39,490 bases of DNA from Rhodocyclaceae bacterium (GTDB taxonomy: Bacteria; Pseudomonadota; Gammaproteobacteria; Burkholderiales; Rhodocyclaceae), in the NCBI GenBank assembly GCA_003963315.1, contig RXJP01000019.1:16179-55668 (forward strand), read 5' to 3'. Position 1 is the stretch's first letter. Every line of letters begins with the position of its first letter. Made by a program: the position numbers and the translations under genes. Shown here piece by piece: positions 10,888 through 18,994 of this stretch. The notes beneath the pieces were generated by a model, which was given only the letters and a program-made list of their open reading frames with translations, was not told the origin of the DNA and did not search any database.

Positions 10888-11358
10888 TTAAAGCTCCGAC
10901 TTGAGTTGGGCCAGCAGATCGGCGTGGGCCTGTGCATTGATTTCCTTGCGGAGAATCTTTTCAGCACCGGCAACAGCCAACTGGGCCACGTGCTCGCGCA
11001 GGCTTTCCTTTGCCCGCTGCGTGGCAGCGGCGGCTTCGGTTTCGGCGGCTTCACGGGCGGCAGACACGATACGGGCGGCTTCGGCGCGAGCCTCTTCCAC
11101 CAGTTTGGCGGCCTGCTTCTCGGCGCCACTGCGCAGTTCGGCGCCGGATTCCCGCGCTTTGCGCAGTTCCTCAGCCACCTTCTTTTCTGCGAGGGCCAGA
11201 TCAGTCTTGGCCTTGTCAGCGGCCGCGAGCCCGTCAGCGATCTTCTTTGCCCGCTCATCCAGTGCCTTCACGATGGGGGGCCACACGAACTTCATGGTGA
11301 CCCAGGCCAGCACGAAGAACACAATCAGCTGGGCAAACAGCGTTGCGTTCAGATTCAC
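10888..11358 (-). CDS. atpF: ATP synthase Fo subunit b
   Basis: Peripheral stalk subunit. The 156-residue product has one N-terminal membrane helix ([23 protein letters not shown]) and a long Ala/Glu/Lys-rich helix (about residues 30-140) forming the dimeric coiled coil. Length and start MNLNATL match betaproteobacterial b subunits. It lies 35 bp after atpE. Confidence 0.97.
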   Translation of the reverse strand: MNLNATLFAQLIVFFVLAWVTMKFVWPPIVKALDERAKKIADGLAAADKAKTDLALAEKKVAEELRKARESGAELRSGAEKQAAKLVEEARAEAARIVSAAREAAETEAAAATQRAKESLREHVAQLAVAGAEKILRKEINAQAHADLLAQLKSEL

Positions 11359-11393
11359 GGTATTCGCTCCTTAAAAGCGTTTAAGGGAGACGA

Positions 11394-11725
<332 letters not shown>

Positions 11726-12610
11726 TTAATGACCTTCGTGCGCCTGGCCGATGTACACCAGGGCCAGCATCATGAAAATGAAGGCTTGCAGGACGACGAT
11801 CAGGATATGGAAGATGGCCCACACGGACCCGGCCAGAATGTGGCCCAGCATCAGCAACGGGCCGGTGGCGCCGGAACTGCTCCAGGCGGCGCCCATCAGG
11901 GCGATCAGCATGAACACCAGTTCGCCTGCGTACATATTGCCGAACAACCGCATGCCATGGGAAATGGTCTTGGCGGCGAATTCGATCAACTGCATGGCGA
12001 AATTGATCGGGTAGAGCAGGGGATGGGAACCGAAAGGTGCGGTAAACAGCTCATGCACCCAGCCGCCGAAACCCTTGATCTTCACGTTGTAATAGAGGCA
12101 CAGCAGCAGCACACCGAGGGACATACCCAGCGTGGCGTTCAGATCGGCAGTGGGCACCACACGCATGTAGGCGTGATGGTCGCCGGTGACGCCCTGCCAC
12201 AGGCTGGGCAGCACATCGAGGGGCAGGAAGTCCATAGCGTTCATGAGGAACACCCAGACGAAGATGGTCAGCGCCAGGGGCGCCACGAACTTGCGGGACT
12301 CTTCCTCGTGGATGATGCCCTTGGCCTGGCTGGCCACCATATCCACCAGCACTTCAACGGCGCCCTGGAAGCGGCCGGGCACACCGGAAGTAGCCTTGCG
12401 GGCGGCGAACCACAGGATCAGGATGGTCACGACACCCAGGGTCAGGGAATAGAACAGCGTATCCAGGTTGATCACCGAAAAATCGATGATGCTGGCCTGG
12501 GGATGGCCGGTGCTATTGAGGTGGGTCAGGTGGTGAACGATGTATTCGCCCGCGGAAGGGGCATTTGCTGCGGCCTCGTGGGCCTGGGTGCCAGCTTCTT
12601 CGATAGACAT
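11726..12610 (-). CDS. atpB: ATP synthase Fo subunit a
   Basis: The stator subunit that forms the proton half-channels against the c-ring. The start ATG at 12610 ([14 protein letters not shown]) is preferred to one 75 nt upstream because the longer form would overlap atpI and adds unrelated residues. The 294-residue product has several hydrophobic helices and the key [16 protein letters not shown] segment, with the essential Arg that releases protons from the c-ring carboxylate. It begins 2 nt after the atpI stop. Confidence 0.96.
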   Translation of the reverse strand: MSIEEAGTQAHEAAANAPSAGEYIVHHLTHLNSTGHPQASIIDFSVINLDTLFYSLTLGVVTILILWFAARKATSGVPGRFQGAVEVLVDMVASQAKGIIHEEESRKFVAPLALTIFVWVFLMNAMDFLPLDVLPSLWQGVTGDHHAYMRVVPTADLNATLGMSLGVLLLCLYYNVKIKGFGGWVHELFTAPFGSHPLLYPINFAMQLIEFAAKTISHGMRLFGNMYAGELVFMLIALMGAAWSSSGATGPLLMLGHILAGSVWAIFHILIVVLQAFIFMMLALVYIGQAHEGH

Positions 12611-12612
12611 GG

Positions 12613-12948
12613 TCAGGTCTTCAATAAGAATGCAAAAAGATTCGCTTTGAGCGCCGCGAACAGTCCGACAAGCAAGGCCAGCCAATGCACGTCGTAGAAC
12701 TTTTGCGCGACGATCAGAATTCCGATCGTGGCAGCCACCTTGAAGAACTCACCGACGAAGAAGGTAGCCGCGCTGGCGCGGCCGCTTGCGGCCGCAATTT
12801 TCAGACGCAGGACGAACAGCAGGTTCGGAATCAGATAGGAGGCTCCGCCTATCAGCGCGGAGATCGCGCTCTGCGCGCCACCCCATCCTCCGGCCACCGC
12901 TGCGACCACCAGCAGGACACCCAGTTGCAGACCTATTGTCTTGAGCAT
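12613..12948 (-). CDS. atpI: ATP synthase subunit I
   Basis: A small four-helix membrane protein (111 residues from ATG at 12948) thought to help c-ring assembly. The first helix is [20 protein letters not shown]; later segments [16 protein letters not shown] and [21 protein letters not shown] are typical of AtpI. The ATG at 12948 is preferred over a TTG at 12993 because the proposed transcription start is near 12996 and family members begin near the IGLQ segment. It is the first gene of the atp operon. Confidence 0.88.
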   Translation of the reverse strand: MLKTIGLQLGVLLVVAAVAGGWGGAQSAISALIGGASYLIPNLLFVLRLKIAAASGRASAATFFVGEFFKVAATIGILIVAQKFYDVHWLALLVGLFAALKANLFAFLLKT

Positions 12949-13002
12949 TTCTTGCCCACTGCGTGCACCAATACGGTGATTGCCCAGCACCAAAAGCCAG
13001 CG

Positions 13003-13031
13003 AATATAGAGGCAACAGGTTTCAAAGTCAA
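13003..13031 (-). promoter_or_regulatory. Promoter of the atp operon
   Basis: On the minus strand TTGACT (13031-13026) is followed after exactly 17 bp by TATATT (13008-13003), close to sigma-70 consensus. Transcription would begin near 12996, giving a leader of about 48 nt before atpI. Confidence 0.8.
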
Positions 13032-13066
13032 ATGTTCCGGCAAGGTTTTACGGCTTTTTTTACCCC

Positions 13067-13084
13067 ATGTCTTATATAAGACAT
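13067..13084. promoter_or_regulatory. Perfect 18-bp palindrome between atpI and arsR
   Basis: ATGTCTTATATAAGACAT is fully self-complementary. It lies 36 bp upstream of the atp -35 element and 77 bp upstream of the ArsR-family promoter, between divergent units. AT-centred palindromes of about this size are typical ArsR-family operators, so the neighbouring regulator is the first candidate binder. Confidence 0.6.
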
Positions 13085-13160
13085 AATTTGGCGCGAACCC
13101 AACAAAACCGACAATCGCCCATTTTGCGCGCTCTTACGTTCACCTTACAAGAATTCCCCC

Positions 13161-13188
13161 TTGACAATCGCGTTCAAGTAATTAAACT
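13161..13188 (+). promoter_or_regulatory. Promoter of the ArsR-family gene
   Basis: TTGACA (13161-13166), a 16-bp spacer and TAAACT (13183-13188). The predicted start falls within a base or two of the ATG at 13196, so the transcript would be leaderless. No ribosome site precedes that ATG, which agrees. Confidence 0.55.
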
Positions 13189-13195
13189 CATTGAC

Positions 13196-13507
13196 ATGAA
13201 GATCGCCTACGCCCGGGAAATTCCCCTCGTCTGGAAAAACATCTCCAAAGCCTTCTCTGCTTTGGGGGATGAACAGCGACAACGCATCCTGCTCACCTTC
13301 GACCGGGGGGAACGGCTCAACGTCACCCAGATCGCCGAAGCCTCCACCCTGTCCCGCCCCGCCGTATCCCACCACCTGAAAATACTCAGGGAAGCCAGAG
13401 TGTTGGCCAGCAGCAAGGAGGGCAAGGAAGTGTTCTATTGGATAGACAAGGCATTTTTGCAGGAAGCCCTGGGAGCGGTGCTGGATTACCTGCGCGCCGA
13501 AGTTTGA
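13196..13507 (+). CDS. ArsR-family (winged helix) transcription regulator, cysteine-free
   Basis: A 103-residue winged-helix protein. The recognition region is LNVTQIAEASTLSRPAVSHHLKILREARVL (about residues 41-70) with the wing at SSKEGKEVFYWID, both typical of ArsR/SmtB proteins. There is no cysteine at all, so the thiol metal site of arsenic or cadmium sensors and a redox dithiol are both absent; the signal is unknown. The start at 13196 is chosen because an in-frame ATG at 13067 is part of the palindrome and lies before the promoter. It lies 67 bp upstream of lplT on the same strand and may control that operon or the divergent atp genes. Confidence 0.85.
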   Translation: MKIAYAREIPLVWKNISKAFSALGDEQRQRILLTFDRGERLNVTQIAEASTLSRPAVSHHLKILREARVLASSKEGKEVFYWIDKAFLQEALGAVLDYLRAEV

Positions 13508-13574
13508 ACGCCCAAAAAAATTTTTCCCGATAGGTCGATAAACTTGGACATAACATTGGAATAAGCGAGACGCC

Positions 13575-14912
13575 ATGACTACCAGCCAATTCACCCTGCT
13601 CAAGCGCCGTCACTTTCTGCCCCTGTTTCTCACCCAGTTCCTTGGCGCCTTCAATGACAACGTGCTGAAGAACGCCCTGGTGATCCTGATCGCCTTCCAG
13701 GGGGCGAGCATGACCAGCATGGATCCGAAACTGATGGTCAATGTCTGCGCCGGCCTGTTCATCCTGCCCTTCTTCCTGTTCAGCGCCAGTGCCGGTCAGT
13801 TGGCGGACAAGTACGAAAAGTCGCAGTTGATCCGCCTGGTCAAGGTGCTGGAAATCGCCATCATGGCCATCGCCGCAGCCGGCTTCCTACTGCTCAATCT
13901 GGTCTTGCTGCTCACTGCCCTGTTTCTCATGGGCCTGCACTCCACCCTGTTCGGCCCCCTCAAGTACGCCATCCTGCCCCAGCATCTGCATGAAGATGAA
14001 ATGATCGGCGGCAACGCCCTGATCGAATCCGGCACCTTCCTCGCCATCTTGCTCGGCACCCTCCTTGGCGGCACGCTGATCGGCCTGGGCGAGGTCGGCC
14101 CCCACTACGCCGCCGGCGTTTGCTGCGTCATTGCGGTGCTGGGTTACCTGAGCAGCCGCGGCATCCCAGCCGCCCCCGCCCCCGAACCGGACATGCCCAT
14201 CAACTGGAATCCCCTTTCCGAAACCTGGCGCAGCCTGAAATCGGCCAAGCAGAACCGGGCGGTGTTCCTCTCCATCCTCGGCATCTCCTGGTTCTGGTTC
14301 TATGGCGCCACCTTCCTGTCCCAATTCCCCACCTATGCCCGGGAAAACCTGGGGGGTGGCGAATCCGTGGTCACCTTGCTGCTGGCCATTTTTTCCGTCG
14401 GCATCGGCCTCGGTTCCCTGCTTTGCGAAAAGCTCTCCCGCCACCACGTCGAACCGGGCATCGTCCCCCTCGGCTCCATCGGCCTGACCTTGTTCGCCGT
14501 CGACCTTTATTTCGCCAGCCCGGCCAGTGCCGCCACGGCCGGGCTCAGTGTCGGCCAATTCCTGGCCCAGGCCGGCAGCCTGCGCGTACTGGCCGACTTG
14601 GTCCTGATCGGCGTCTTCGGCGGCTTCTATTGCGTGCCCCTCTACGCCATCATGCAAATGCGCTCGGAGGTTTCCCACCGCTCCCGCATCATCGCGGCCA
14701 ACAACATCGTCAATGCCCTGTTCATGGTGGTGGCCGCGATTCTGGCCATGGTCCTGCTCTCAGCGAATTTCACGGTACCGCAACTGTTCCTCACCACCGC
14801 CCTACTCAACGCCGTGGTAGCGCTCTACATCTACACCGTGGTGCCGGAATACCTGAACCGTTTCGCCGCCTGCGTCCTGTCCCTGTTTTCCCCCAACACC
14901 CGCAAACCCTGA
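13575..14912 (+). CDS. lplT: Lysophospholipid transporter, MFS family
   Basis: A 445-residue major-facilitator protein with about twelve hydrophobic helices. The N-terminus KRRHFLPLFLTQFLGAFNDNVLKNALV carries the FNDN motif characteristic of LplT, and GPLKYAILPQHLHEDEMIGGNALIESGTF is also typical. LplT flips lysophospholipids across the inner membrane so that Aas can re-acylate them. The aas gene follows after 10 nt, as in E. coli, which supports the assignment. It appears to head a seven-gene + strand operon ending at 20427. Confidence 0.9.
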   Translation: MTTSQFTLLKRRHFLPLFLTQFLGAFNDNVLKNALVILIAFQGASMTSMDPKLMVNVCAGLFILPFFLFSASAGQLADKYEKSQLIRLVKVLEIAIMAIAAAGFLLLNLVLLLTALFLMGLHSTLFGPLKYAILPQHLHEDEMIGGNALIESGTFLAILLGTLLGGTLIGLGEVGPHYAAGVCCVIAVLGYLSSRGIPAAPAPEPDMPINWNPLSETWRSLKSAKQNRAVFLSILGISWFWFYGATFLSQFPTYARENLGGGESVVTLLLAIFSVGIGLGSLLCEKLSRHHVEPGIVPLGSIGLTLFAVDLYFASPASAATAGLSVGQFLAQAGSLRVLADLVLIGVFGGFYCVPLYAIMQMRSEVSHRSRIIAANNIVNALFMVVAAILAMVLLSANFTVPQLFLTTALLNAVVALYIYTVVPEYLNRFAACVLSLFSPNTRKP

Positions 14913-14922
14913 GGAGCCCCTC

Positions 14923-17082
14923 ATGCTGCGCACCCTGCTCCATCCCCTGCTGCGACTCGTCGCCCAACTGCTGTTCCGGGTGGAATTCCGCAATCCCCAC
15001 AATACGTCCTTCGATGCGCGGAAGCTGCTCATCGTCGCCAACCACGAATCCTTCCTCGACGGCCTGCTGCTGGGCCTGTTCCTGCCGGTGAATCCGGTGT
15101 TCGTGGTGAACACCCAAATCGCCAAGGTGCGCTGGTTCAAGCTGGTATTGGGATTGGTGGACCACCTGACGGTGGACCCGGCCAATCCCATGGCCATGAA
15201 GACCATCCTCAAGCTGGTGGAGTCGGGCCGCCCCGTGGTGATCTTCCCCGAAGGCCGCATCACCGTCACCAGCGCCTTGATGAAAGTCTACGAAGGCCCC
15301 GCCTTCGTCGCCGCCAAGACCGACGCCACAGTCGTGCCGGTACGCCTCGACGGCCCCGCCCGCAGCTACTTCTCGCGCCTCACCGGCCAGCATCCGCGCC
15401 ATCTATTCCCCAAGGTGGTGATCTCGGTGCAACCCGCCACCGCCCTGCCCATGCCGGTCGCCCCCACCGCCAAGCTACGCCGCTACAAGGCCGGGGAAAC
15501 CCTGCGCCGCATCATGCAGGAGATGCTGTTCGCCACCCGTGCGCCGCAAACCCTGTTCGATGCCTTCATGGAAGCCTCGGACAACTTCGGCCGCCAGCGC
15601 AGGATGGTGGAGGACGTGAAGCAGGTCGAATACAGCTACGGCGACCTGCAACGCATGATCCTCATGCTCGGTCGCCTCGCCAGCAAGTTCACCGCCCCCG
15701 GCGAACGGGTCGGCCTGCTGCTGCCCAACCTCGCCCCCACCCTGGGGCTGCTTGTCGGCCTCTCGGCCTTCCGCCGTGTGCCGGCCATGCTCAACTACAC
15801 CGCCGGCACCGAAGGCATGCAAAACGCCTGCATCGCCGCCGACATCAAGACCCTCATCACCTCCCGCGCCTTCCTTGAGCAAGGCAAGCTGGTGGAAAAG
15901 GTGCAGGCAATCCAGAACATACGCATCGTCTATCTCGAAGATCTGCGCGAACAGGTGACCTTGGCCGACAAGTTGTGGTGGATAGGCTATGCCCGTTGGT
16001 TCCCCCGCGCTGCCGGCAATCATGGCGACCATCCCCGTTCACCGGAGGACAGCGCCGTGGTGTTGTTCACCTCCGGCTCCGAAGGCAAGCCCAAGGGCGT
16101 CGTGCTCTCTCACCGGGCCATCCTCGCCAACATCGCCCAGATCCGCGCCATCGTGGACTTCAACGTGGAAGACAAGGTGCTCAACGCCCTGCCCATCTTC
16201 CACTCCTTCGGCCTTACCGCCGGCTGCCTGCTGCCCCTGATGACGGGCACCCGACTCTTCCTCTACCCCTCGCCCCTGCATTACCGGGTCATCCCCGAAC
16301 TGGCCTACGACCGGGGCTGCTCCATCCTCTTCGGCACCAGCACTTTCCTCGGCCACTACGGCAAGTTCGCCCATCCCTACGATTTCTTCCGTCTGCGCTA
16401 CGTGGTGGCCGGGGCCGAGAAACTCTCCGCCGCAGTGAAGGAACTCTGGTTCGAGAAATTCGGCGTGCGCATCTTCGAAGGCTACGGCGCCACGGAAACC
16501 GCCCCCGTGCTGGCGGTGAACAATCCCATGGCCTATCGCAGCGGCACCGTCGGCCAACTGCTGCCCGGTATCGCCCACAAGCTGATTCCCGTGCCCGGTA
16601 TCGACCGCGGCGGCATCCTCCACGTCCATGGCCCCAACGTCATGAGCGGCTACTACCGCTTTGAGAACCCCGGCGTTATCGAACCGCCCAAGTCCGATGC
16701 CGGCGAGGGCTGGTACGACACCGGCGACGTGGTGGATGTGGACGAAGACGGCTTCGTGCACATCCTCGGCCGGGTCAAACGCTTCGCCAAGATCGCCGGG
16801 GAAATGATCTCCCTGGAAGTGGTGGAAAAGATCGCCGCCAGCGCCAGCCCCGCCAAGCAACATGCCGCCTCCAGCCAGCCCGACGCCAGCAAGGGTGAAG
16901 CCCTGGTGCTATTCACCACCGACAAGGAACTCGGCCGCGACAGGCTGCAAGCTGCCGCCAAAGCCAGTGGCCTGCCGGAGCTGGCGGTGCCGCGCAAGAT
17001 TGTGGTGGTGGAAGCCCTGCCCCTGCTGGGCACCGGTAAGACCGATTACGTCACCCTGAAAAAGATGGCGGAAAACGCCTGA
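14923..17082 (+). CDS. aas: Bifunctional acyl-ACP synthetase / 2-acylglycerophospholipid acyltransferase
   Basis: A 719-residue fusion, the same length as E. coli Aas as I recall it. The N-terminal PlsC-type acyltransferase has the HX4D motif at H41-ESFL-D46 and FPEGRIT near 113. The C-terminal AMP-forming domain has the phosphate loop LFTSGSEGKPKG near 382-393, EGYGATETAPV, and GWYDTGDVVDVDEDGFVHILGRVKR. It activates fatty acids onto acyl carrier protein and re-acylates lysophospholipids. The ribosome site GAGGAG precedes the ATG, 10 nt after lplT. A short Ala/Ser/Gln-rich insert (SASPAKQHAASSQPDASKG) precedes the final subdomain. Membrane association is expected. Confidence 0.93.
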   Translation: MLRTLLHPLLRLVAQLLFRVEFRNPHNTSFDARKLLIVANHESFLDGLLLGLFLPVNPVFVVNTQIAKVRWFKLVLGLVDHLTVDPANPMAMKTILKLVESGRPVVIFPEGRITVTSALMKVYEGPAFVAAKTDATVVPVRLDGPARSYFSRLTGQHPRHLFPKVVISVQPATALPMPVAPTAKLRRYKAGETLRRIMQEMLFATRAPQTLFDAFMEASDNFGRQRRMVEDVKQVEYSYGDLQRMILMLGRLASKFTAPGERVGLLLPNLAPTLGLLVGLSAFRRVPAMLNYTAGTEGMQNACIAADIKTLITSRAFLEQGKLVEKVQAIQNIRIVYLEDLREQVTLADKLWWIGYARWFPRAAGNHGDHPRSPEDSAVVLFTSGSEGKPKGVVLSHRAILANIAQIRAIVDFNVEDKVLNALPIFHSFGLTAGCLLPLMTGTRLFLYPSPLHYRVIPELAYDRGCSILFGTSTFLGHYGKFAHPYDFFRLRYVVAGAEKLSAAVKELWFEKFGVRIFEGYGATETAPVLAVNNPMAYRSGTVGQLLPGIAHKLIPVPGIDRGGILHVHGPNVMSGYYRFENPGVIEPPKSDAGEGWYDTGDVVDVDEDGFVHILGRVKRFAKIAGEMISLEVVEKIAASASPAKQHAASSQPDASKGEALVLFTTDKELGRDRLQAAAKASGLPELAVPRKIVVVEALPLLGTGKTDYVTLKKMAENA

Positions 17083-17093
17083 AAGGAATGGCC

Positions 17094-17717
17094 ATGAATC
17101 CGACTCGCTCCATCCCTTCGCCCCAGGAAGGCGACATCATCTTCTCCCGCATCCCCAATCTGCTCTATCGCAAGGTAGCCGAGGCGACCGGATCGCCCAC
17201 CTCCCATGTGGGCATCCTGTTCAGCGATGGCAAGGGCGGTTGGCTGGTGGCAGAAAGCAAAGTGCCGGTGGCGCGCTACTCCACCCTGCAAAACTTCCTT
17301 TCGCGATCCGCCGGCGGCTGGCACGTGATCCGTCGTCTTCGTACCGGATTAACACAGCAACAGGTGCAGGCGCTGCGCCGCGAATGCGGCCTTCGCATGG
17401 GCACGCCCTACCACAGCGGTTTCGACTTCTCCGCCCGGCGCACCTTCTGCTCCAAGTTCGTCCATGAGGTTTTCAAATCAGCCCTCGGCGTTGAAGTGGG
17501 CCAGGTGGAAACCTTTGCCCACTTGCTGGAAAAACAGCCAGCCACCGCCCTGGCTTTCTGGAAAATCTGGTTCTTTGGCCACATCCCCTGGCAGAGGAGG
17601 ACTGTCACGCCCGCCAGCCAACTCACCTGCCCCACCTTGAAAACCGTCTGGGTTTCGCATCCCCACGATCAAACACCATCGGTGACTATTGGCCCTTCCT
17701 ACCCCCAAGGGTGCTGA
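17094..17717 (+). CDS. YebB/YiiX-like permuted papain-fold hydrolase
   Basis: A 207-residue protein of the circularly permuted NlpC/P60-like superfamily. Candidate catalytic residues occur in the permuted order: H38 in SPTSHVGI, an acidic E54 in LVAESK, and C119 in RRTFCSKFVHEVF. The start GDIIFSRIPNLLYRKVAEATGSPTSHVG and the later WYFG/PWQRETVTPA-like segment (WFFGHIPWQRRTVTPAS) resemble E. coli YebB as I remember it. The start at 17094 is preferred to 17088 because AAAGGA lies 6 nt before it. Relatives in this fold include LRAT-type acyltransferases and phospholipases, so a lipid substrate is plausible here; a peptide amide is the alternative. Confidence 0.75.
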   Translation: MNPTRSIPSPQEGDIIFSRIPNLLYRKVAEATGSPTSHVGILFSDGKGGWLVAESKVPVARYSTLQNFLSRSAGGWHVIRRLRTGLTQQQVQALRRECGLRMGTPYHSGFDFSARRTFCSKFVHEVFKSALGVEVGQVETFAHLLEKQPATALAFWKIWFFGHIPWQRRTVTPASQLTCPTLKTVWVSHPHDQTPSVTIGPSYPQGC

Positions 17718-17719
17718 CC

Positions 17720-17995
17720 ATGGAATCTCGCCCCCTGTATCTCATCAAGCAAGGCGTTCGTGTCGTCAGCCTGCTGTGCTCGGCTTTTCTCACCCTGGGG
17801 ATAGGCATTTGCGATCTGTCCATGGTGCCCAGCCTGATCGGTAAACCCTCAGCCGATGGCTGGGGCGGCACGATCTGGCCGTTATGGATCATTGCCGTGC
17901 TGCTCGCCGTTGGCTGCGCCTTCGTCACCCGCGCCACCTGGCGTCAGATCATCGCCGCACGCAAAGCCCAGGACGCAAGCCCGACCCAACCATGA
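17720..17995 (+). CDS. Small two-helix membrane protein, unknown function
   Basis: A 91-residue protein beginning MESRPLYLIKQG, 2 nt after the YebB-like gene. Two hydrophobic segments are visible: VVSLLCSAFLTLGIGICDL (about 15-33) and WPLWIIAVLLAVGCAFVT (about 53-70), followed by a basic tail (RATWRQIIAARK). I do not recognise a family. Its stop codon overlaps the ATG of the Lgt-like gene (ATGA), so the two are translationally coupled, and it probably works with that enzyme in the membrane. Confidence 0.7.
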   Translation: MESRPLYLIKQGVRVVSLLCSAFLTLGIGICDLSMVPSLIGKPSADGWGGTIWPLWIIAVLLAVGCAFVTRATWRQIIAARKAQDASPTQP

Positions 17996-18747
17996 TCCGC
18001 GATCCGGCCGCCGCCCACCTGGTGCACACCCTGTTCGAGACCGCTGCCATGGCGGTTGGCGCCCGCTATTACTGGGCCCTGCGCCGCAAGGTCGCCCTGC
18101 CGTCCGCCCTGGAAGGCAGCGGGTTCGCCGTACTGTTCGGCTGCCTGATGGGCGCGGCCATCGGCAACAAGATGGTGTTCTGGCTCGAGGTGCCCCAACT
18201 CTGGTCCGCCCAACTCGGCATCGTCGGCTTCTTCCTCGGCGGCCAATCCATGGTGGGCGGTTTGCTGGGGGGATTGCTGGGCGTGGAGCTTGCGAAGCGC
18301 CTGGTCGGCCACCGCGACTCCACCGGCGACTTGTTCGTCTTTCCCGTTCTGCTGGCCTTGATGATCGGTCGGGTAGGCTGTTTCCTGGCAGGCCTCAACG
18401 ACGGCACCTTCGGCCTGCCTACCGACCTGCCCTGGGGAGTGGACTTCGGCGATAGCATCCCGCGCCACCCGACCCAGCTCTATGAAATCGGTTTCGCCGT
18501 GCTGCTCTGGCTTGCGCTTTCCAAGGTAAAGGACCACTGGAGGAAGGTCCCCGGCCTGCTATGGAAAGCCATGCTCTGCGCCTATCTGTTCTGGCGTCTT
18601 GCCGTCGACGGCCTCAAGCCGGTGCCCTTTTCCTACCCCCTGGGCCTGTCGGGCATCCAGTGGGTCTGCATCGTCGCCCTGGCCGTCTACCTGCCCCTGC
18701 TGTTGCGCAACCTCTCTGCCTTGCAACATCTTTCCCACAAAGGATGA
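17992..18747 (+). CDS. Lgt-like diacylglyceryl transferase homologue with altered active site
   Basis: A 251-residue polytopic membrane protein related to Lgt, which moves diacylglycerol from phosphatidylglycerol to prelipoprotein Cys. Recognisable Lgt landmarks are GGQSMVGGLLGG (83-94), IGRVGCFLAG (125-134), RHPTQLYE (158-165) and a late FWRLAVDGLKP arginine segment. By eye alignment, V88 stands where E. coli Lgt has the essential His103, while R127 matches Arg143. The Asn and Glu of the GNFINGE segment are also replaced (Cys, Ala, Leu). Together with its place in a lipid operon, this suggests a different acceptor or chemistry. It overlaps its upstream neighbour by 4 bp. Confidence 0.75.
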   Translation: MIRDPAAAHLVHTLFETAAMAVGARYYWALRRKVALPSALEGSGFAVLFGCLMGAAIGNKMVFWLEVPQLWSAQLGIVGFFLGGQSMVGGLLGGLLGVELAKRLVGHRDSTGDLFVFPVLLALMIGRVGCFLAGLNDGTFGLPTDLPWGVDFGDSIPRHPTQLYEIGFAVLLWLALSKVKDHWRKVPGLLWKAMLCAYLFWRLAVDGLKPVPFSYPLGLSGIQWVCIVALAVYLPLLLRNLSALQHLSHKG

Positions 18748-18751
18748 AGCC

Positions 18752-18994
18752 ATGAAAACTTTCCTCAAGGTCGTCGCCTTACTGGTCCTCGCCGGCCTCG
18801 TCACCGTGGGCGTGCCCTGCGGCGGCATGCTGGTGCTGGTGGGCTTGGGCGAACCCAACATGCTGGGCTGGGGCATTCTGATCCTGGCCATCGGCCTTGC
18901 CTCCGCCTGGGGTATCTTCGCCATCGCCCGCAGCTTCGGCACGGGCAAAACACCGTCATCCGCCACCCTCGACGACGACCAGGCCCAATCATGA
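18752..18994 (+). CDS. Small two-helix membrane protein, unknown function
   Basis: An 80-residue protein starting 4 nt after the Lgt-like gene. Two hydrophobic helices are evident: FLKVVALLVLAGLVTVGVP (about 4-22) and LGWGILILAIGLASAWGIFAIA (about 38-59), then a short polar tail ending DDDQAQS. No family is recognised. Its stop overlaps the ATG of the radical SAM gene (ATGA). The clean start codon, spacing and coupling make it a real gene despite its size. Confidence 0.7.
   Translation: MKTFLKVVALLVLAGLVTVGVPCGGMLVLVGLGEPNMLGWGILILAIGLASAWGIFAIARSFGTGKTPSSATLDDDQAQS

Noticed and set aside
13067-13195. A longer start for the ArsR-family gene at 13067
   Set aside because: That ATG is part of a perfect palindrome and lies upstream of the promoter; the extra residues do not resemble the family.
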